64,000 nucleotides of DNA, from the NCBI RefSeq assembly GCF_000006565.2, contig NC_031468.1:992001-1056000 (forward strand). Direction: 5' to 3'. The stretch is from Toxoplasma gondii ME49 (Eukaryota; Apicomplexa; Conoidasida; Eucoccidiorida; Sarcocystidae). Of this stretch, positions 25,794 through 38,559 are shown piece after piece. A program made the translations under genes and the position numbers. Within the stretch, counting starts at the first letter, position 1; the number at the start of each line of letters is the position of its first letter. The notes under the pieces are model-generated. The model did not search any database and was not told the origin of the DNA. It saw nothing but the letters and a program-made list of their open reading frames with translations.

Positions 25794-26219
25794 CTAGTTC
25801 CTTGTCGGCTCAATCGGAGGTTTTTGTTTATCGCAACTATGCTCTACTGTGCTTTTCACGACCATCATGTTGAGTGAATGAAGTGCAGCATCACTCAGCG
25901 TATGTTTAGGTAACCGACATTTGCATACGAACTGAGACAGAGAAAAGCCGATAACTCTCGGGTCACGCTCCCACGCCGTGTTTCCAAGAAACTGGCGTAT
26001 GCTTGGAGTCATGGAGGTACCCTTGTAAAGATGAGCACGAACGACACATTCGTCGTTCTTCAACTGGGTTCCGAACACCGCGGGACAGTTTGTTGTCTCT
26101 ATGATTTCAAATCGCGTGAAACTATACAAGAAAACGATAATGTTCATGCTGGAAAGGAAGCATCTGTCTGAGTGAACACACTGCTCAGTCTGCTTGGCTT
26201 GCTCTTGATTGATCATTTT
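25794..26219 (-). other. Unassigned ORF, copy A of a divergent duplicated pair
   Basis: Minus-strand frame open from ATG at about 26219 (MINQEQAKQTEQC) to a stop at 25794, about 141 codons. It includes RVIGFSLSQFVCKC and HTLSDAALHSLNMMVVKSTV, then EHSCDK. The last part resembles a second minus-strand segment about 1.08 kb downstream. No domain is recognised. The paired structure suggests a duplicated gene or exon family, living or decayed. Confidence 0.35.
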
Positions 26220-26389
26220 CGTCCTAGCCACACACGAAGAAAAGGCGCCGGTGACAACGGTGTTCTTACAAATGCCGGAACACTCATGCACATGAAGCCA
26301 CGTTCATTCGCGCATACTTCTGCATACAAGAGCCATCATTTAGAAACATATAGCATGAAACTGCACCGTTGTACTCACACTTCCTTCAA

Positions 26390-26478
26390 TATATATATAC
26401 AATATATATATATATATATATACATATGTACATGTATGCACGTTTCAATACATTTTATATATATGTATATATATGTAC
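26390..26478. repeat. (TA)n microsatellite
   Basis: Nearly uninterrupted TA dinucleotides with ATGTATGT interruptions, between the duplicated ORF pair and the adhesin leader. Confidence 0.9.
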
Positions 26479-28683
26479 ATGCAAATTAGGCACATCAAGC
26501 TCAGTATGGAGTTCTCTGTTTTTTAGAGAAGTTCGCGGTTGGATGTATGAGACTAGCAGTTTTTGTTCGCTTTTTAAGTCAAGCCGAGCTGGGGCCTTGC
26601 CAGCTTTGCTTCAGCATGGTGTGCGCCCAGGCAGCGGGAGACACGCTGAGCAACATCTGTTTCCCCGCGAGCGGACCTTCGGTCTCTGAATAGCTGGAGA
26701 CAGTTTCCCCGTTTCACTTGTCTTCTTGCTTTCTTTTTCCTACCTCTTTGAAACTCGGGTTTCCCCAACATTTCGCATTTGCGCATATCCTGAAGACATT
26801 TTTCTTCGAGAGGTCTTCTCACGCTCTGCTGGCATGTCTGCCCGACAGCTTATCCCGCGGTTTTCTTGCTCGTCTGTGCACGCTGAGAGCGGAGTCGTTT
26901 TCAAGACTTTTCGAGACAAAGGACGCTTTGCTCTCTTCTCCATTTATCCCGGAGATTCTTTCGACTTCGCAGCCTTAGTAAAGTGCTTTATGGTGGCCGT
27001 GTACCGCCATTCGTCTGGACGGCTTAAAACGACAGTTGCACTGTGTGTAGATAGGGAGATGCTTTCAAGCCACCAACTCGTTGTGTGTCGGCTCCGCGAA
27101 CGCATTCCGTTCTGCAACTTCAGGGAAATCTCCTTTGCTTTCTGTTGCCGAAGCTTTTTCTAGGACACCGAAACTCGCCGACCTCGTCCCCACCCGTCAC
27201 GAGTTGTGCCAGCAGCAGGCGGCGGGAGGCAGATCGGCGGTCGGTAAGGAAGTTCGGAGTTCTTCTAGCTGTTTGCAAGCGACTTTGCGAGCTTTCTGAA
27301 AACAGAAACGCCCTTCTGTATGGAAGAGAATACCGTCCAGAGGAAGCGACGGCTGCATGCCTCGAAGTGCCTGCCGCGAGACGCCAAACCGCTGCGTGCT
27401 CGCGGCGAATTGCAGAAGCCGCGGAACAGGAGGTTGGAGTGTGTGAGCTGTATGCACATCCCGTTTGCGCCTGTGAGCAAAACAGACTGCGATTTGCGCA
27501 GTTCGTGAGGTTGGCATTTCCTTTTCGTGGCTCTGCTTTGCCGCAGAACCCGGAGGGAGGCCCTTCGTCGGTCGCGAACTGTGCCAAGACGCGACGACTG
27601 GCTTTTCTCCGAGTTTCCTCCTCCGTCGTCCTTTGTCCATCTCCCTTCGAGTCTCGCCTTCGCTCTTCTCCCTCAGAGGAGTCGAAAGCCAACCTTTCTT
27701 TCTGGCCCTGCACTCGCCTTGTGTGCAGGATTCTCTGTTTCTGCTGGAGTCGCCGTCTTCCTCTCGTCGCAGTTCTTCTGTTTCGCTCTCGCCGCGTTTG
27801 TCTCTGCGTCTCTTGTCTTCTCTAGTCTCTCACTTTGCCTCCACGCGTCTCCTGTGTGTGCATCTCGACCCGCGCTCAACCTGTGCTCTTTCGAGAGAAA
27901 AACTCTCTCTCCCTTGCACTCCTTCCACTTCGCTTGCTGTTCCCTCTGTCGTCTCAACCACGGAACAGAGCGCTGTCTCTCCTCTTTCTTCCGCCCTCTG
28001 TCTTGTCTTCTGTCGCTTCTACCTGCTTCGTCCTTGTGTCCTTCCCGCCGTCGACCAGCCCCGCGAGAGAGGAGTGACTTCTCTCCTTTGCATGCGCATC
28101 CTCTGGGAAGACAACGAAGGCCTTTCGCTGGCGAGTGAAGCCTGCGAGTTCATTTCTTCACGGTGGCTGGGCCTCACCCCTCGAGTGTCTGGACAGAAAG
28201 AGCAGAGACGAGGGGCGCTTCGACTCGGCACCGACGCTTTCAAGCGCTCCACGCGGTAAGGCACCCGCGCAGGCATGTGTACGTCCTCTGGAGGAAAACG
28301 GACGCGCCGTTCATCGACAACGCCCGGTCACCAGACTGAGGGAAACTCTGTAGACATCGGGTCATCTCTTCCTCTCTCTGCAGACGGCTGCATGCTGCAT
28401 GCCTCTCCGGAGTGCGTCATGGTCTTCTTTGCAGAAGTCGCCCAAAAAAAGGAGACAAACAACGGGCAGGGCTCGCGCCGACTAGCAACTGCGGAGTGCA
28501 TTGTGCAACAGAGATAAGTGGTCTCTGCTTTTCTGCGCATCTGGTTTTTGCCCCAGAGCTTAAGACCGGACTTTTGAGTTTTCTTCGATCCTTCCGTCTG
28601 GTCTCTGTTTTCTCGATCAGTTCTCTTCAGGTCCCGAGTCGGCCTCGCATCTTTCTTCTTGGCTGTTGCCGCGCTTCTTCACA

Positions 28684-31600
28684 ATGTTCGAAAAACGGAG
28701 AAGGAGGGGATTTCTCCCTCCGGCTGCGCTTCTCGGTCTCCTCGCTCTGTTGTCCGCTGACGTAAAAGAGAGCAACGAAGCCTTCTCCCTCTGCGCCGCC
28801 TTCGCCCAGAATGCAGGCTCTGCCCACAAGCCGTGGATCGGCAGTGAGTCTCCACGTACAGTTGCCGGTTTCGTGTAGATCAGGCTTTTCCTGGAAATGT
28901 TTCTTCGCAAGTTTTTCCTTGGCGCAGCTTTCCGTGGACGTGTGTCTCCTCAGAGGGTGGTTTGAACCGGACGCAGTGAAGCGGTCGCTGTTAATAGTAC
29001 GAAGATCATCAAGTTAATCTGGGATCTCTCTTGGCATAACGTTAAGTCCTCGTACATGCATGGACAAGAACACTAACAGGGTACTATTCAAGAACGCAAC
29101 AACTGAAACAGTCAAATAGGGTGATGAACCTTTGTTCACTTAGAACTGGTTGAGCGCAATTCCGAACATCTCTTGACTCCCCTCTGTCTCGAGCGTTTGT
29201 GGTTCCGTTGAAGCTGTCTGTTTTTCGTCGAGTCGCGACGCGCAACGGTCTCCAAGCGCTCACCAGCACTGAGAGCCAGCCGTCCGAGTTCTTTTTGACT
29301 GCTGAACCCGTGTTGACTTGTACCCTTCTTCTCGCAAGCGGCGTTCGACTTTTCGACGCTCGAGTCGAAGTCAAAGGCGTCGAACTGCACATGCTTTGGC
29401 GGCTTGCTGCGTCTCCCCGTTCTTGTGTCTTTTCTCCAGACTGTCCGCGCTTCGGATTCGCCTTCCATGGATCTTCCCGGTCCTCGTCTGCGCTCCTGGA
29501 GGCGCCGTCTGAGGCGGAGAGTGTGAGTGCATGCGCGACCAGGTGCCACAACTTTGTGGTTTCTTCCTTCTTCTCTTCTGCGCTCTGTCGCGGCTTCGAG
29601 TTCGATCGCCGCACTCGACTCTGCTCGCTCTTCGCTGCGCTGCCCTCGCCTCTGTCTCCCCTCTCCCGGCCCTCGCCGTTCATCGCCTCGGGCGTCTCGC
29701 CCACGAAGACCGCCGGCAGTCTGTGCGCGACTTCCTGTCTCGTCTCCGCGTGGAGCGAGTGGGGCGCCTGCGAAGGCGAAGCGCGACCTGGCCGCGGGCC
29801 TCTCGACCTGCCCAGCGGCTTCCAGAGACGCTCGCGACACATTCGCCAACTGCCCAGGTGGGGAAGCGAAAAATGCCCCGCCCTCGAAGAAGTCCGGCCG
29901 TGCAGCGGAGATCCTCAGTGCGCCATGGAGGGCGTCGGCGTTCTCGGCTGGGGATGCAACCCCGCGGACGACTTCGCAGAAAGCGGTGAGCCAAAGCCGC
30001 AGACACCACGAGTGGAGAAGAACAGAGAGAACAGAGAGAACAGAGAGAACAGAGAGTAGCGGGAGAGAGGTGAGAGAGAGAGAACAGAGAGAACCGGGAG
30101 AAGAGAGAGAACCGGGAGAAGAGAGAGGAGAGAGAAGGCTCGAGGTGACAAGACCGAGTTCAGGGAAAAGAGTTTCAGAGATGAAACAGTCACCCACCAC
30201 GGGTCACAACGTCGACGACAGAGAGGCGCGCATGCATTTCTGCATTTCCCCCTGTCTTTCGATCAGGCACCGATCGACATTTCGTGTCAAGTTTTGAGGA
30301 ATGCGGACGCTTGTGTGCGGCGGATCCAGACTGCACTTTCTTTTCGTTGGATCGGCGGCCTCGCGCCTCGCTGTCTCTGCCCTCTGGCGCTGGCGGCTGG
30401 GGCGACGAGAGATATGGCCTGAGGGGAGACAGCGAAACACTTGGACAAGAATCGGCTGCCTCCATGCTCTGTTACATTGTGCACGGTCCGGAACCGGGAT
30501 GCATGTTTCTCTCAGAGCACTTTGTTTCAGGTAAGAGACTTTTTTATTTCCAGGAAACTGTCCGCTTCCTGCACATCCCCACCAGCCTCGGGTGCGTGTT
30601 GAGGCTGTGTTTTCCCCTTCGTTTCCAGACTCCTTCGTCGTTGTATTTCGCTTGTTCTCTCTCCTCATCTCCTTCTGACTGCATGTCCGTCTCTTCCCTT
30701 CCTCGCCTTCGCGCCTTGCCTTCTCTCTGTATCTCTTTGTCGGTCTCGTCCTCCTGCTGCCGTGCCTTCCTCTGCTGGGCTCTGACTAGGCGCCCCCTTC
30801 CGCGGTTTTGTTCTTGTCTCCACTCTTCTTCCGTCGCAACCTGGTTCTCCCCGCGCCTCCGAAATTTCTCTTCGTCCCCCTTTGCCTCTCCTCAGCGCCT
30901 CGTCTGGGAGGCACTGCGGCATGCCCTGTCGACTGCGTGGCGGGAGAGTGGGGAGACTGGAGCCCCTGCAGTCACCCTTGTGGGGCTTCGCAGCAGTCGA
31001 GGACGCGCGACGCGAAGATTCCTGCGCGAAATGGAGGGAAGGCATGCCAGCTGGTGGAGACCAGAAACTGCCTGGGAAGCCCCATGTACCCCCGAGTGAA
31101 CTGCGGTAAAAGAAAACTCGAAAACTGCACGAAAAACGCTGCTTCCCGACCTCGAAAGTGGAGAGAGCTAGTCAGTGCATAGGAGAGACACTTGAAGTTG
31201 AGGGTGCCAAGAGAAAGACGCGGACGCTTGTGATGACGCCGACTACCGGAGAAAGAAACCGGAAACAGAGGAGATGAAGAGACGCAGAAAAAAAGAAAAA
31301 GACGTGAGTGTATTGAGTGAAGGCTGCTGTCTCTGCTCGTGTTGGTGATACACCCGCAGTTCTTCTCTCGGTCTTCTTTTCTCTTTCTTTCGTCTTTTCT
31401 TCTCTTTCTCTCGTCTTTTCTCGCGGCCTTGCCCTTTTCTTTTGATTGTCTTTTCCTTTGTGTTGCCTGCTTTTCTTTCTCCCCCCCCCTTTTCTCATTT
31501 TCTCGTGTTTCTTTCACTTTCTTCGGGGTTCGCAGCGCAAGCGGAGTGTACGTACGCTCCGTGGTCCGCGTGGTCGCCGTGCAACAGTCCCTGTGAAGGC

Positions 31601-33167
31601 GGAACGCAAGAGCGAGTTCGATCTGTTCTCACGGGAGACAGGAGTACTTGCAAAGCAGTGAAAATGGTTCGCGCATGCAACGACGGAATCGCCTGTTCTT
31701 CCAGAGGTGCGTCGCAGTGCTTCTCTCGACTCTCTTTCTTCTTCCGGCCGGCCGTCGCTGCTCGGTGATGCTTCAACTCGCCTTCGACTCTCCTTCGACA
31801 GTGGACGAGCGGGGACAAAGGGGAAACCGAGGAACGCGAGGGAGGGAAGAGAAGACGGGGAGAACGCGGGGAGAACTCGGGAGAGCGACAGAAATTCAAC
31901 ATACGAGAGAGACAGCGAGAAGGGACAGGCGATGTACAGACAGACTGACAGCGAGGTCGAGAGACAGGCGGAAGGGGCGAGACAGAAGTCGGGGAAGCGA
32001 GTGGAAGAAAAAGGAAGAGATGGTGCGAGAGAAATGGGCAAAGAAGAACGAGATTGAGAGTCAGAGATCGCTGAAGAAGTGTGTGACTCGCCGCTCTCTG
32101 TTGTTTTGCTTCCTGCTGCGTCCTCCAGCGCCTTTTTTGACTCCAATAAATCTCTTTTTTCTCTCTTGCTTCAGTCGGATGCAACGCGAGTTCCTTCGGT
32201 GCGTGGTCGCCGTGCACTGCGAGCTGTGAAGGCGGAGAGCGACACAGGTCGCGTCAAATCGATTTTTCTTTCGGACCCGGCGGCAGTGCATGCGCCGGAG
32301 TTTCGCCCTCGCAAGTGGAGACATGCAACGAGGATGTCGCCTGCGGTACGAAGAGCCGTTCAGGACTCGAAGTTTTCGCTGGATTCGTCTCTCCTTCACA
32401 CTCAGACGCGCCTCCGTTTTCTATCCCGTTCTTTTGCGCGGCACTGGCAGCCGACGCCGGTCGGCGTCCACGCCCGATCGTGCGAAGACGATGAATGTTG
32501 CGTTTCGAAACGCGTTTGTCCGTCTTCGAGCAGGAAACCTGCGAATGTGGACGCGCTGGAGAATACATCTGTAGACATGTGATCGTCTGTCCATGCGTAG
32601 AGATGCGCGCCTGTCCGACATCTCTTCAAATGTATCTGTGAGTCTCTCTGAGGAAGAGAGACTCGGGATTTCCGCGCTTTCTTGTCCGACCTGCAAGAAA
32701 CAACGACTTCTTCTTGCTGTTTTTTGTGATGGCCAATCTCTTGTTCTCTGCTTCAGGCAACACCTGCGAGTTCAGCCCTTGGGAAGAGTGGAGCGCATGC
32801 AAGGCTGTGCCAGGCGCTGGCTGTGGCAAGCGAAACGGCAGACGACAGAGATACCGAGGAATTCTAAAACAGAACAGAGACTCCTTTTCAGGCCGACCGC
32901 TGCCGTGTGGAGACAACCAAGCCTTCGTCGAAGTTCAGGACTGCGTTGTGCCTGGCGCCGACACTTGCGGTCAGAAGCAGTCTCTCGACAGAGTCCAGTC
33001 TCACGCGTCGCTCTTCACATACGTCTGCATATGGTGATATATCTCTGTGTATGTTAATACATGCATGGGAATAGTTCAGGAGAATAGACGACATATTTAT
33101 AATATATATATGCATTTTCTACATGCATTTATATATATATATATATATATTCATATACATTTACATA

Positions 33168-33203
<36 letters not shown>

Positions 33204-35688
33204 TGTATGTATGTATGTATGTATGTATGTATGTATGTATGTATGTATGTATGTATATGCACATATGCGCGTCTATCACTGTGCTCTAGCGCGAGTGTGT
33301 TTTGAGTCCAAAGTTATTCATGTATAGCTCGTGAGAGAGAATTTGTGGCGCATAGGATTGATACAAAACTGTGGATGTGCATCTCTATGTCTCTCTATGC
33401 GGTGTATCCAAGAGTGGAAATCTCCACATCCAAGTACATGCCTGTCTACGGAACTACTTGATTATGTATATGCTTGAAATCCATGGTGAACTCTCGATAT
33501 GCGCGCGACCGCTTCTTCCCTGATGGGTGCTTTCGTGTCTTGTGGTGCTCTCGAACATGCCCGTTAAAAGTGAAATCGTTTTCCGGCGTGTATGTCTGAG
33601 CTGCTCGTCTCTGCGAAGCGTCGCTGCTTGGATTTCGTTTCTGGAGTCAGACTTTCTTTTCTTCAGCGGACGCATGCGTGATGACGCCGTGGACAACCTG
33701 GTCCGCATGCAGTGCGACTTGCGGCGAAGGCTGGCGCTCGCGAGTCCGATCGATTCTAAAACCTCTCCTCTCAGACAGTGGAAAAGAGGGATGCCCGCCG
33801 ACTGTCGAGACAGAGCGTTGCTCCACGAGCGAACTTCCTTGCCCGGAAGCCCCGCCTGAAGAAAACAGTAGTGGCTTTTTCGGCTCTGGAAGTAAGAAGC
33901 GGTCCGCTGGAGAAACAGCTCACACAAGTGGAAGAGATAGAGAGATGTCACATAGGTGCAGCAAAGCAGAGACTTGTTTACCCTAAACCCAGGAGGAAAC
34001 AGAACTCCGTTCGAACTGCTTCTCGACGAGAATGTCGTGAAGGAAGAGGAAGAAAAACGAACGAAAAACCGCCTGCTGGGCGACCACACTGGCCAGGTTC
34101 TTCGCAGAGCGCTCGACGTGGATCTGGAAGGCACTCGTTTCTGCAGGTTCAGATTCATAGGTTGCGAGTTCTTCAACTCGAAAATACACGCAGGTTCTTG
34201 AAGAGTCAAGAAGCTCTTTCAACGCCTCGAGTGAAGATTTGTGACGTTGGAAAACTGCGCTTCTTCAGGTCCCCAGTGCGAGATGGGAGAATGGCAGCCA
34301 TGGACAGCATGCAATGGAGAATGTCAGAGATTCCGATTTCGTCTCCCGCTGGCCGGCCGCTCCACGCAGTCTGCCTGTTCTATGGAACTCCAAGAGGAAT
34401 CCTGCGACCCGGGAGCATGCATTTCAGCTGGCAACGCCGAGGCTTGTGAGCGAAGCGCGAGGGGCCTCAGACGGAAGGCAAAGACGATGTTTCCTTTTTC
34501 TTCAGGGAATGGCATGTTTCGAGAGAAGCTGCGGAGGAGCATTTTCAGGAAATCTCAGAGACTTGACAAAGAGCGCCAAGCTGCATGTGTTGTAGCCTTC
34601 GAGGCTGCACGGCCTGTGTCCACTGCATGCACCCAATTCGTCTGCGCGTTATCTTTTCTTAGGGGCTGGAAAGAACTCGGCCACAGCTCAGGCGGCTCTA
34701 GGCTTCCTGCCCTCTGAGAAGGGAAGCAGCTCCGGTGTACGCGCAGCTGGAGACTCTTTCTCGCCGTTCGAAACCGCGACCGTCCTCCCCGCCTCGCAGG
34801 CAGATGTCTCTGCCATCGCGCGCGCATGTCTTTTGAGCATTCTCCTCACGCTACTCATCGTCTTCCTCTTTGTCTACTTCAGAAAGAAGAGGTAGGTGAA
34901 TTGGAAGTCGCACTCCTTTTCCGGCAGATGAGTCTGTTCAAGTGTCTACACATATCGATTTCTGCAGACCTTTTTGTCTCTGTATCTGTGCCTATAGATA
35001 CATTCATGCTTATTTATGTCTATATTTATACATATTTACATCTCCATTTATATATATATATATATTTATATATTTATTTATATATTTATATATATATTTA
35101 TAGATACATATATATGTATATGTCCACCTGTCTGTGTCTCTCTGTGGATATGTGTGTTTTTTCTCCTGCGAGTGAAGAAACTGCTTGAATGTGTGCTTCG
35201 AGTTTTTTTTGTCAATTTACACCCTTCTGAAGATTCCAGGAACGCCTTGTTTCCTGGCGTCAGGAGGTGTCAACTTGTCTCTCGTGCAGGTTGTGTAAGC
35301 TTTCGTGAGGCGTCCGATGGAGCCCAGATGCAATGTCTTTAATTTTTTTTGTCTGAGATAGCTTTTAGGAGCAGAGCGTCACTGACCGCTTGTGCCTCCT
35401 GTCTACCTTTCGTTCTTTCTTAGCGTGCGAGGACGTCGGTACATTTATCCGCTAGACGGGAGCTGGTCTGCAGCGAATTCCTTTGGAGACAACGACGAGA
35501 CGAGCAGCTTCGTCATGACGCAGGGGCGAGAAAACTCCCAAGAAAACCAGAACGCGGAACCGGGAGAGACTCACGCAGAGACCGAGGAAGTCGAAAGCAA
35601 TGCCAGCGAAAAACTCGCGAAAGTCGACGTGGACCAGGACTTGGCTTTCTGGGATGACGAGGACGAGGCCAGCAAAGATGACAAGTAA
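28684..35688 (+). CDS. Type I membrane adhesin with PAN/Apple and TSP1 repeats, microneme-like
   Basis: Eleven exons: 28684-28843, 29440-29985, 30267-30530, 30896-31105, 31536-31706, 32175-32345, 32757-32969, 33667-33891, 34269-34445, 34663-34891 and 35424-35688; 876 residues. A hydrophobic signal sequence (LLGLLALLSADVK) is followed by a PAN/Apple-like module (~55-110), TSP1 module 1 (SAWSEWGACEG), a second PAN-like module (FEECGRLCAADPDCTFFSLD) and six more TSP1 modules, each on its own exon (for example GEWGDWSPCSHPCG, APWSAWSPCNSPCE, TPWTTWSACSATCG). Near residue 765 comes a TM helix (LLSILLTLLIVFLFVYF), then a basic stop and an ~88-residue acidic tail ending near DLAFWDDEDEASKDDK. TSP1 modules bind glycans or host receptors; an acidic tail with a Trp near the end is typical of TRAP/MIC2-type adhesins that link to actin. 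Microneme location and this coupling are inferences. All introns are phase 1 except the last. Confidence 0.93.
30018..30150. repeat. GA-rich tandem repeat in adhesin intron 2
   Basis: Four copies of a 9-base unit, AGAGAGAAC, followed by degenerate GAGAGAACCGGGA copies, in the intron after exon 2 (29985-30267). Confidence 0.8.
33105..33256. repeat. (TA)n then (GTAT)n microsatellite in adhesin intron 7
   Basis: A TA tract followed by about 20 uninterrupted GTAT units (33177-33256), in the intron between adhesin exons 7 and 8. Length is likely to vary between isolates. Confidence 0.95.
35048..35118. repeat. (TA)n microsatellite in adhesin last intron
   Basis: TATATA/TTTATA tract in the intron between the TM exon and the tail exon. 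Confidence 0.9.
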
Positions 35689-36267
35689 AACAAGAGACCA
35701 AGGATAGATCGAAGACAAAGAGAGAGACGAAGAAGAGACAAAGAGAAGAGAAAAAAGGTCGAGGAAGCAGTCGAGTTCCTGCTTTTCCTGCGACGCGGCT
35801 CTGAGGCAGAGCTCATCAGAAACGGGGGCAAAAACAGAGAGAAGACGACCAGAATGGGCTAGAATGGGAGCATGCATGGAAACGCGTGCAAAGCGCCTTC
35901 CGCAGAGAACCTTTCCTCAAAGGAACCGCTCTCAGGTCCCACACCCGAGAAGGCTTACCCTTCTCATTTTTGCGGGAGTCTCTCCTCCCTGGAGGTTTTG
36001 CTCCTTTGTGTCTGTTTTCCTGTTTTCGGCAAGCCTCTCTTCTTCGTTTCTCCAAAGAAGCTCTGTGCACAGTTCTCCGGATCAAGCTAACCGTATTCTG
36101 GAGATTCTTTTCTCATGAAAAAAGAGAATGTGTTTCGTCGGGAAGACCACTGAGGGTGCAAAACTTCACCTGCCAAGACAAGCAGGGAATCCCAACAATC
36201 AATTTCTCAAATCCGCTGCAAGTTACAGGCTCCACGCACACCTAGACATGCGAAACAGTCTGTATCC

Positions 36268-36491
36268 ACCATATATATATATATATATATGCGTGGCGAA
36301 CCAGAGTGAAGAAATGTATATTTATATATATAAGTTCATGTGCAGAGAATATTTAGGCGTTTACATGTTTGTTACGCTATAAAGCATGTTCAGTGATATA
36401 TCCGCTCGTACGTACCGAATTAAACCCGTGTGGTCACCTACAAGTAGGTATATATACCTATGTATATTCAGGTATACGCAGTGCAGAAACG

Positions 36492-36523
<32 letters not shown>

Positions 36524-36526
36524 CAT
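36268..36526. repeat. Cluster of three (TA)n tracts
   Basis: TA tracts at about 36268-36291, 36312-36331 and 36490-36526, downstream of the adhesin gene. Confidence 0.85.
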
Positions 36527-37978
36527 ACATACTCATGTATGGATACGTAGAGTAGAAGATTCATTTGTTTATGTGCACATGTTGATGTTTAAATATGCGT
36601 CTTCACGAGACGCGTATGCGTGGAGAGTCTGGACAGCTGAAGGATGTGGAGAGAGCAGGAGTCGAAGAGACCAACCTTTTTGAAGCGTGAGTGAATTCCA
36701 CCCGAATCGAGCGCGTCCCACCCCAAAAGGTGGACGAACGACGACATTTCAAAGCTCTGTCGATCTGCAGATGATTCTTCATATATATACACACATGCAT
36801 ATTGGTATCTCTCTCTATATATAATATGTCTATATCTGTTTATGCATGCGTATGTAAGTACATGCATGTATTTGACTAGATGTTTTCATCGATCTATGCG
36901 TCGAACATGTACGTATCCTTCTCTATCTTCCTTCTCGCTCTCTCCTTTTATGCGCGTCCTGAGTCTTCTCGCCGTCTGTTTCTCTCTCTACCTTCCTTCC
37001 CTTGCCGCGCGCTCTGTTCCCGCTCTCCAACATGTTTTCTCTGTCTATTCGGATTCCCCTTGCACTCTGTTTCTCTTTTTTCCACCTCCTGTCTCTATGG
37101 CCTCCTCGTACATGTGCAAACATTCGTCGAGCGAACCTTCCTGTCTCACAGGTGCCCTCGGGGGTTTGGCACAATCTGCATGCGCGAAGACTAAAAAATT
37201 AACTCGTCACGCGGAAACAGCTTTTTTCAGCTTCTCTACAGTTCTCAAACCTCAACAGATGTTGCAGAATCTCCAACCCAACTGCCGCGGACGAAGCGGA
37301 GCTGCGTTGTGCTCGCCGAGACAATCTCAAATCCAGAGAAAACCGTGAGAAAAGCAAACTTCCTCTCCTTTACGCGGACTGCAACATCCCTGTACTACCG
37401 AAGCTCGATGTGGACTCTTTCAACACAGTTCCACATCTATATGTATATATGTGCATACATGTGTATGGATATAGTCTCGCATGTATACCTCTCTACGCAT
37501 GCTTGTGTTGCTCGACGCAGCGGGGAAGAACCCACTGAGATGAGACTCCATTGCTGGGGGACAGGGAGAAAAAAGGCACCAAACCTGTTCTCGGTCTCAC
37601 TGGACAATGCGGAAGAGTGCAGAGACATCCGTATGTACTACTGCACCACGCGGAGGAGTCTTTAAAACCTTGGATACTTCTCGTTTGCTCACTCGGGACC
37701 TGCACAGATTCTGGAACGCGAACGAAAGACAACGGAGGCAGAAAATCGTTGCAGGCTTTCTTGCCTCGTGAACTCTGCAAACAGAAAAGTGAAACGGTTC
37801 CCCACTCCAAAGGCCGTTTATACAAACCTAGGAGGCCCACCTTATACCGCGTACGAAACAAATGCATCTCTGCAGGAAATATCTACATGGAGACAGGCTT
37901 CTGTACATATACACAGCTCCACATCCACACACACACACATCCATACAGCTTATGTGTGTATGCATATGCATATAGGTA

Positions 37979-38029
37979 CATATATATATATACATGTATA
38001 TATATATATATATATATGTACATGCTGAT

Positions 38030-38068
<39 letters not shown>
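37979..38068. repeat. (TA)n microsatellite
   Basis: A long TA tract with ACATGT interruptions, just downstream of the CIAO2 stop codon. Confidence 0.9.
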
Positions 38069-38069
<1 letters not shown>

Positions 38070-38211
38070 GCACATGTAGATAGGTATGTACATATATGTT
38101 TATTTGTGACCATAAATGCACGTATGTATCGTTTTTTTGTGTTTGAAGAAGTATCGTGCGCAGAATTTAATAAGAGTCATAAAAAGTAAAACGTTGAAAT
38201 TGTTCGCTGTT

Positions 38212-38523
38212 TCAGTCTTCTTTGATGGCGGCAAGCACCAGTTCCCGGATCTGCGGATTTTCGAGAGCTGCACAGACTCTCTCTTTGTCATTAAGCTGCT
38301 TCGTCAGGCCTTTCGCGTCTTCATGGGCAAAAATCTCAAGGTCGACAAAGAGCTGTTTCTGCATGCGTTTCTTCTGCCGGAGAGAAGAAAAGACTCGAGC
38401 AAATTGGTGACTCTTGGAGACAGCGCCTGCGTTGCTTCTTTCGCTCTCTTCACAAGCCCCGTCCCCGTTTTTTATCAGTTCTCTTCTCGGCTGGCTCCTC
38501 GATCTTCTTCCGTTGGCTTCCGT

Positions 38524-38559
<36 letters not shown>

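Larger units (their letters stand above)
23160..28683. promoter_or_regulatory. Divergent region between kinase and TSP1 adhesin genes
   Basis: About 5.5 kb. It should contain both promoters and leaders. The part nearest the adhesin (about 26700-28680) is pyrimidine-rich on the plus strand, with long open but compositionally biased frames that I read as leader rather than coding. The middle (24750-26300) holds a pair of related minus-strand ORF fragments, listed separately, and a (TA)n tract at about 26390-26478. Confidence 0.45.
35689..38211. other. Convergent 3' region of adhesin and CIAO2 genes
   Basis: About 2.5 kb between facing stop codons. It is AT-rich, with several (TA)n microsatellites (about 36268-36331, 36490-36526, 37979-38068) and TGCATGC words. 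Short open frames translate mostly to YIYIYI repeats. I see no supported gene. Confidence 0.5.

Noticed and set aside
27085..28259. Long plus-strand frames before the adhesin gene
   Set aside because: Pyrimidine-rich leader-like DNA that is open in several frames at once; translation is Ser/Leu/Arg/Phe-biased with no domain.
29136..30200. 354-codon minus-strand frame opposite adhesin exons 2 and intron 2
   Set aside because: It is antisense to well-supported PAN/TSP1 exons, is Arg/Ser-rich and lacks any domain; an antisense shadow.
33105..33300. Repetitive YVCMYVCM and YIYIYI open frames
   Set aside because: Direct translation of (GTAT)n and (TA)n microsatellites.
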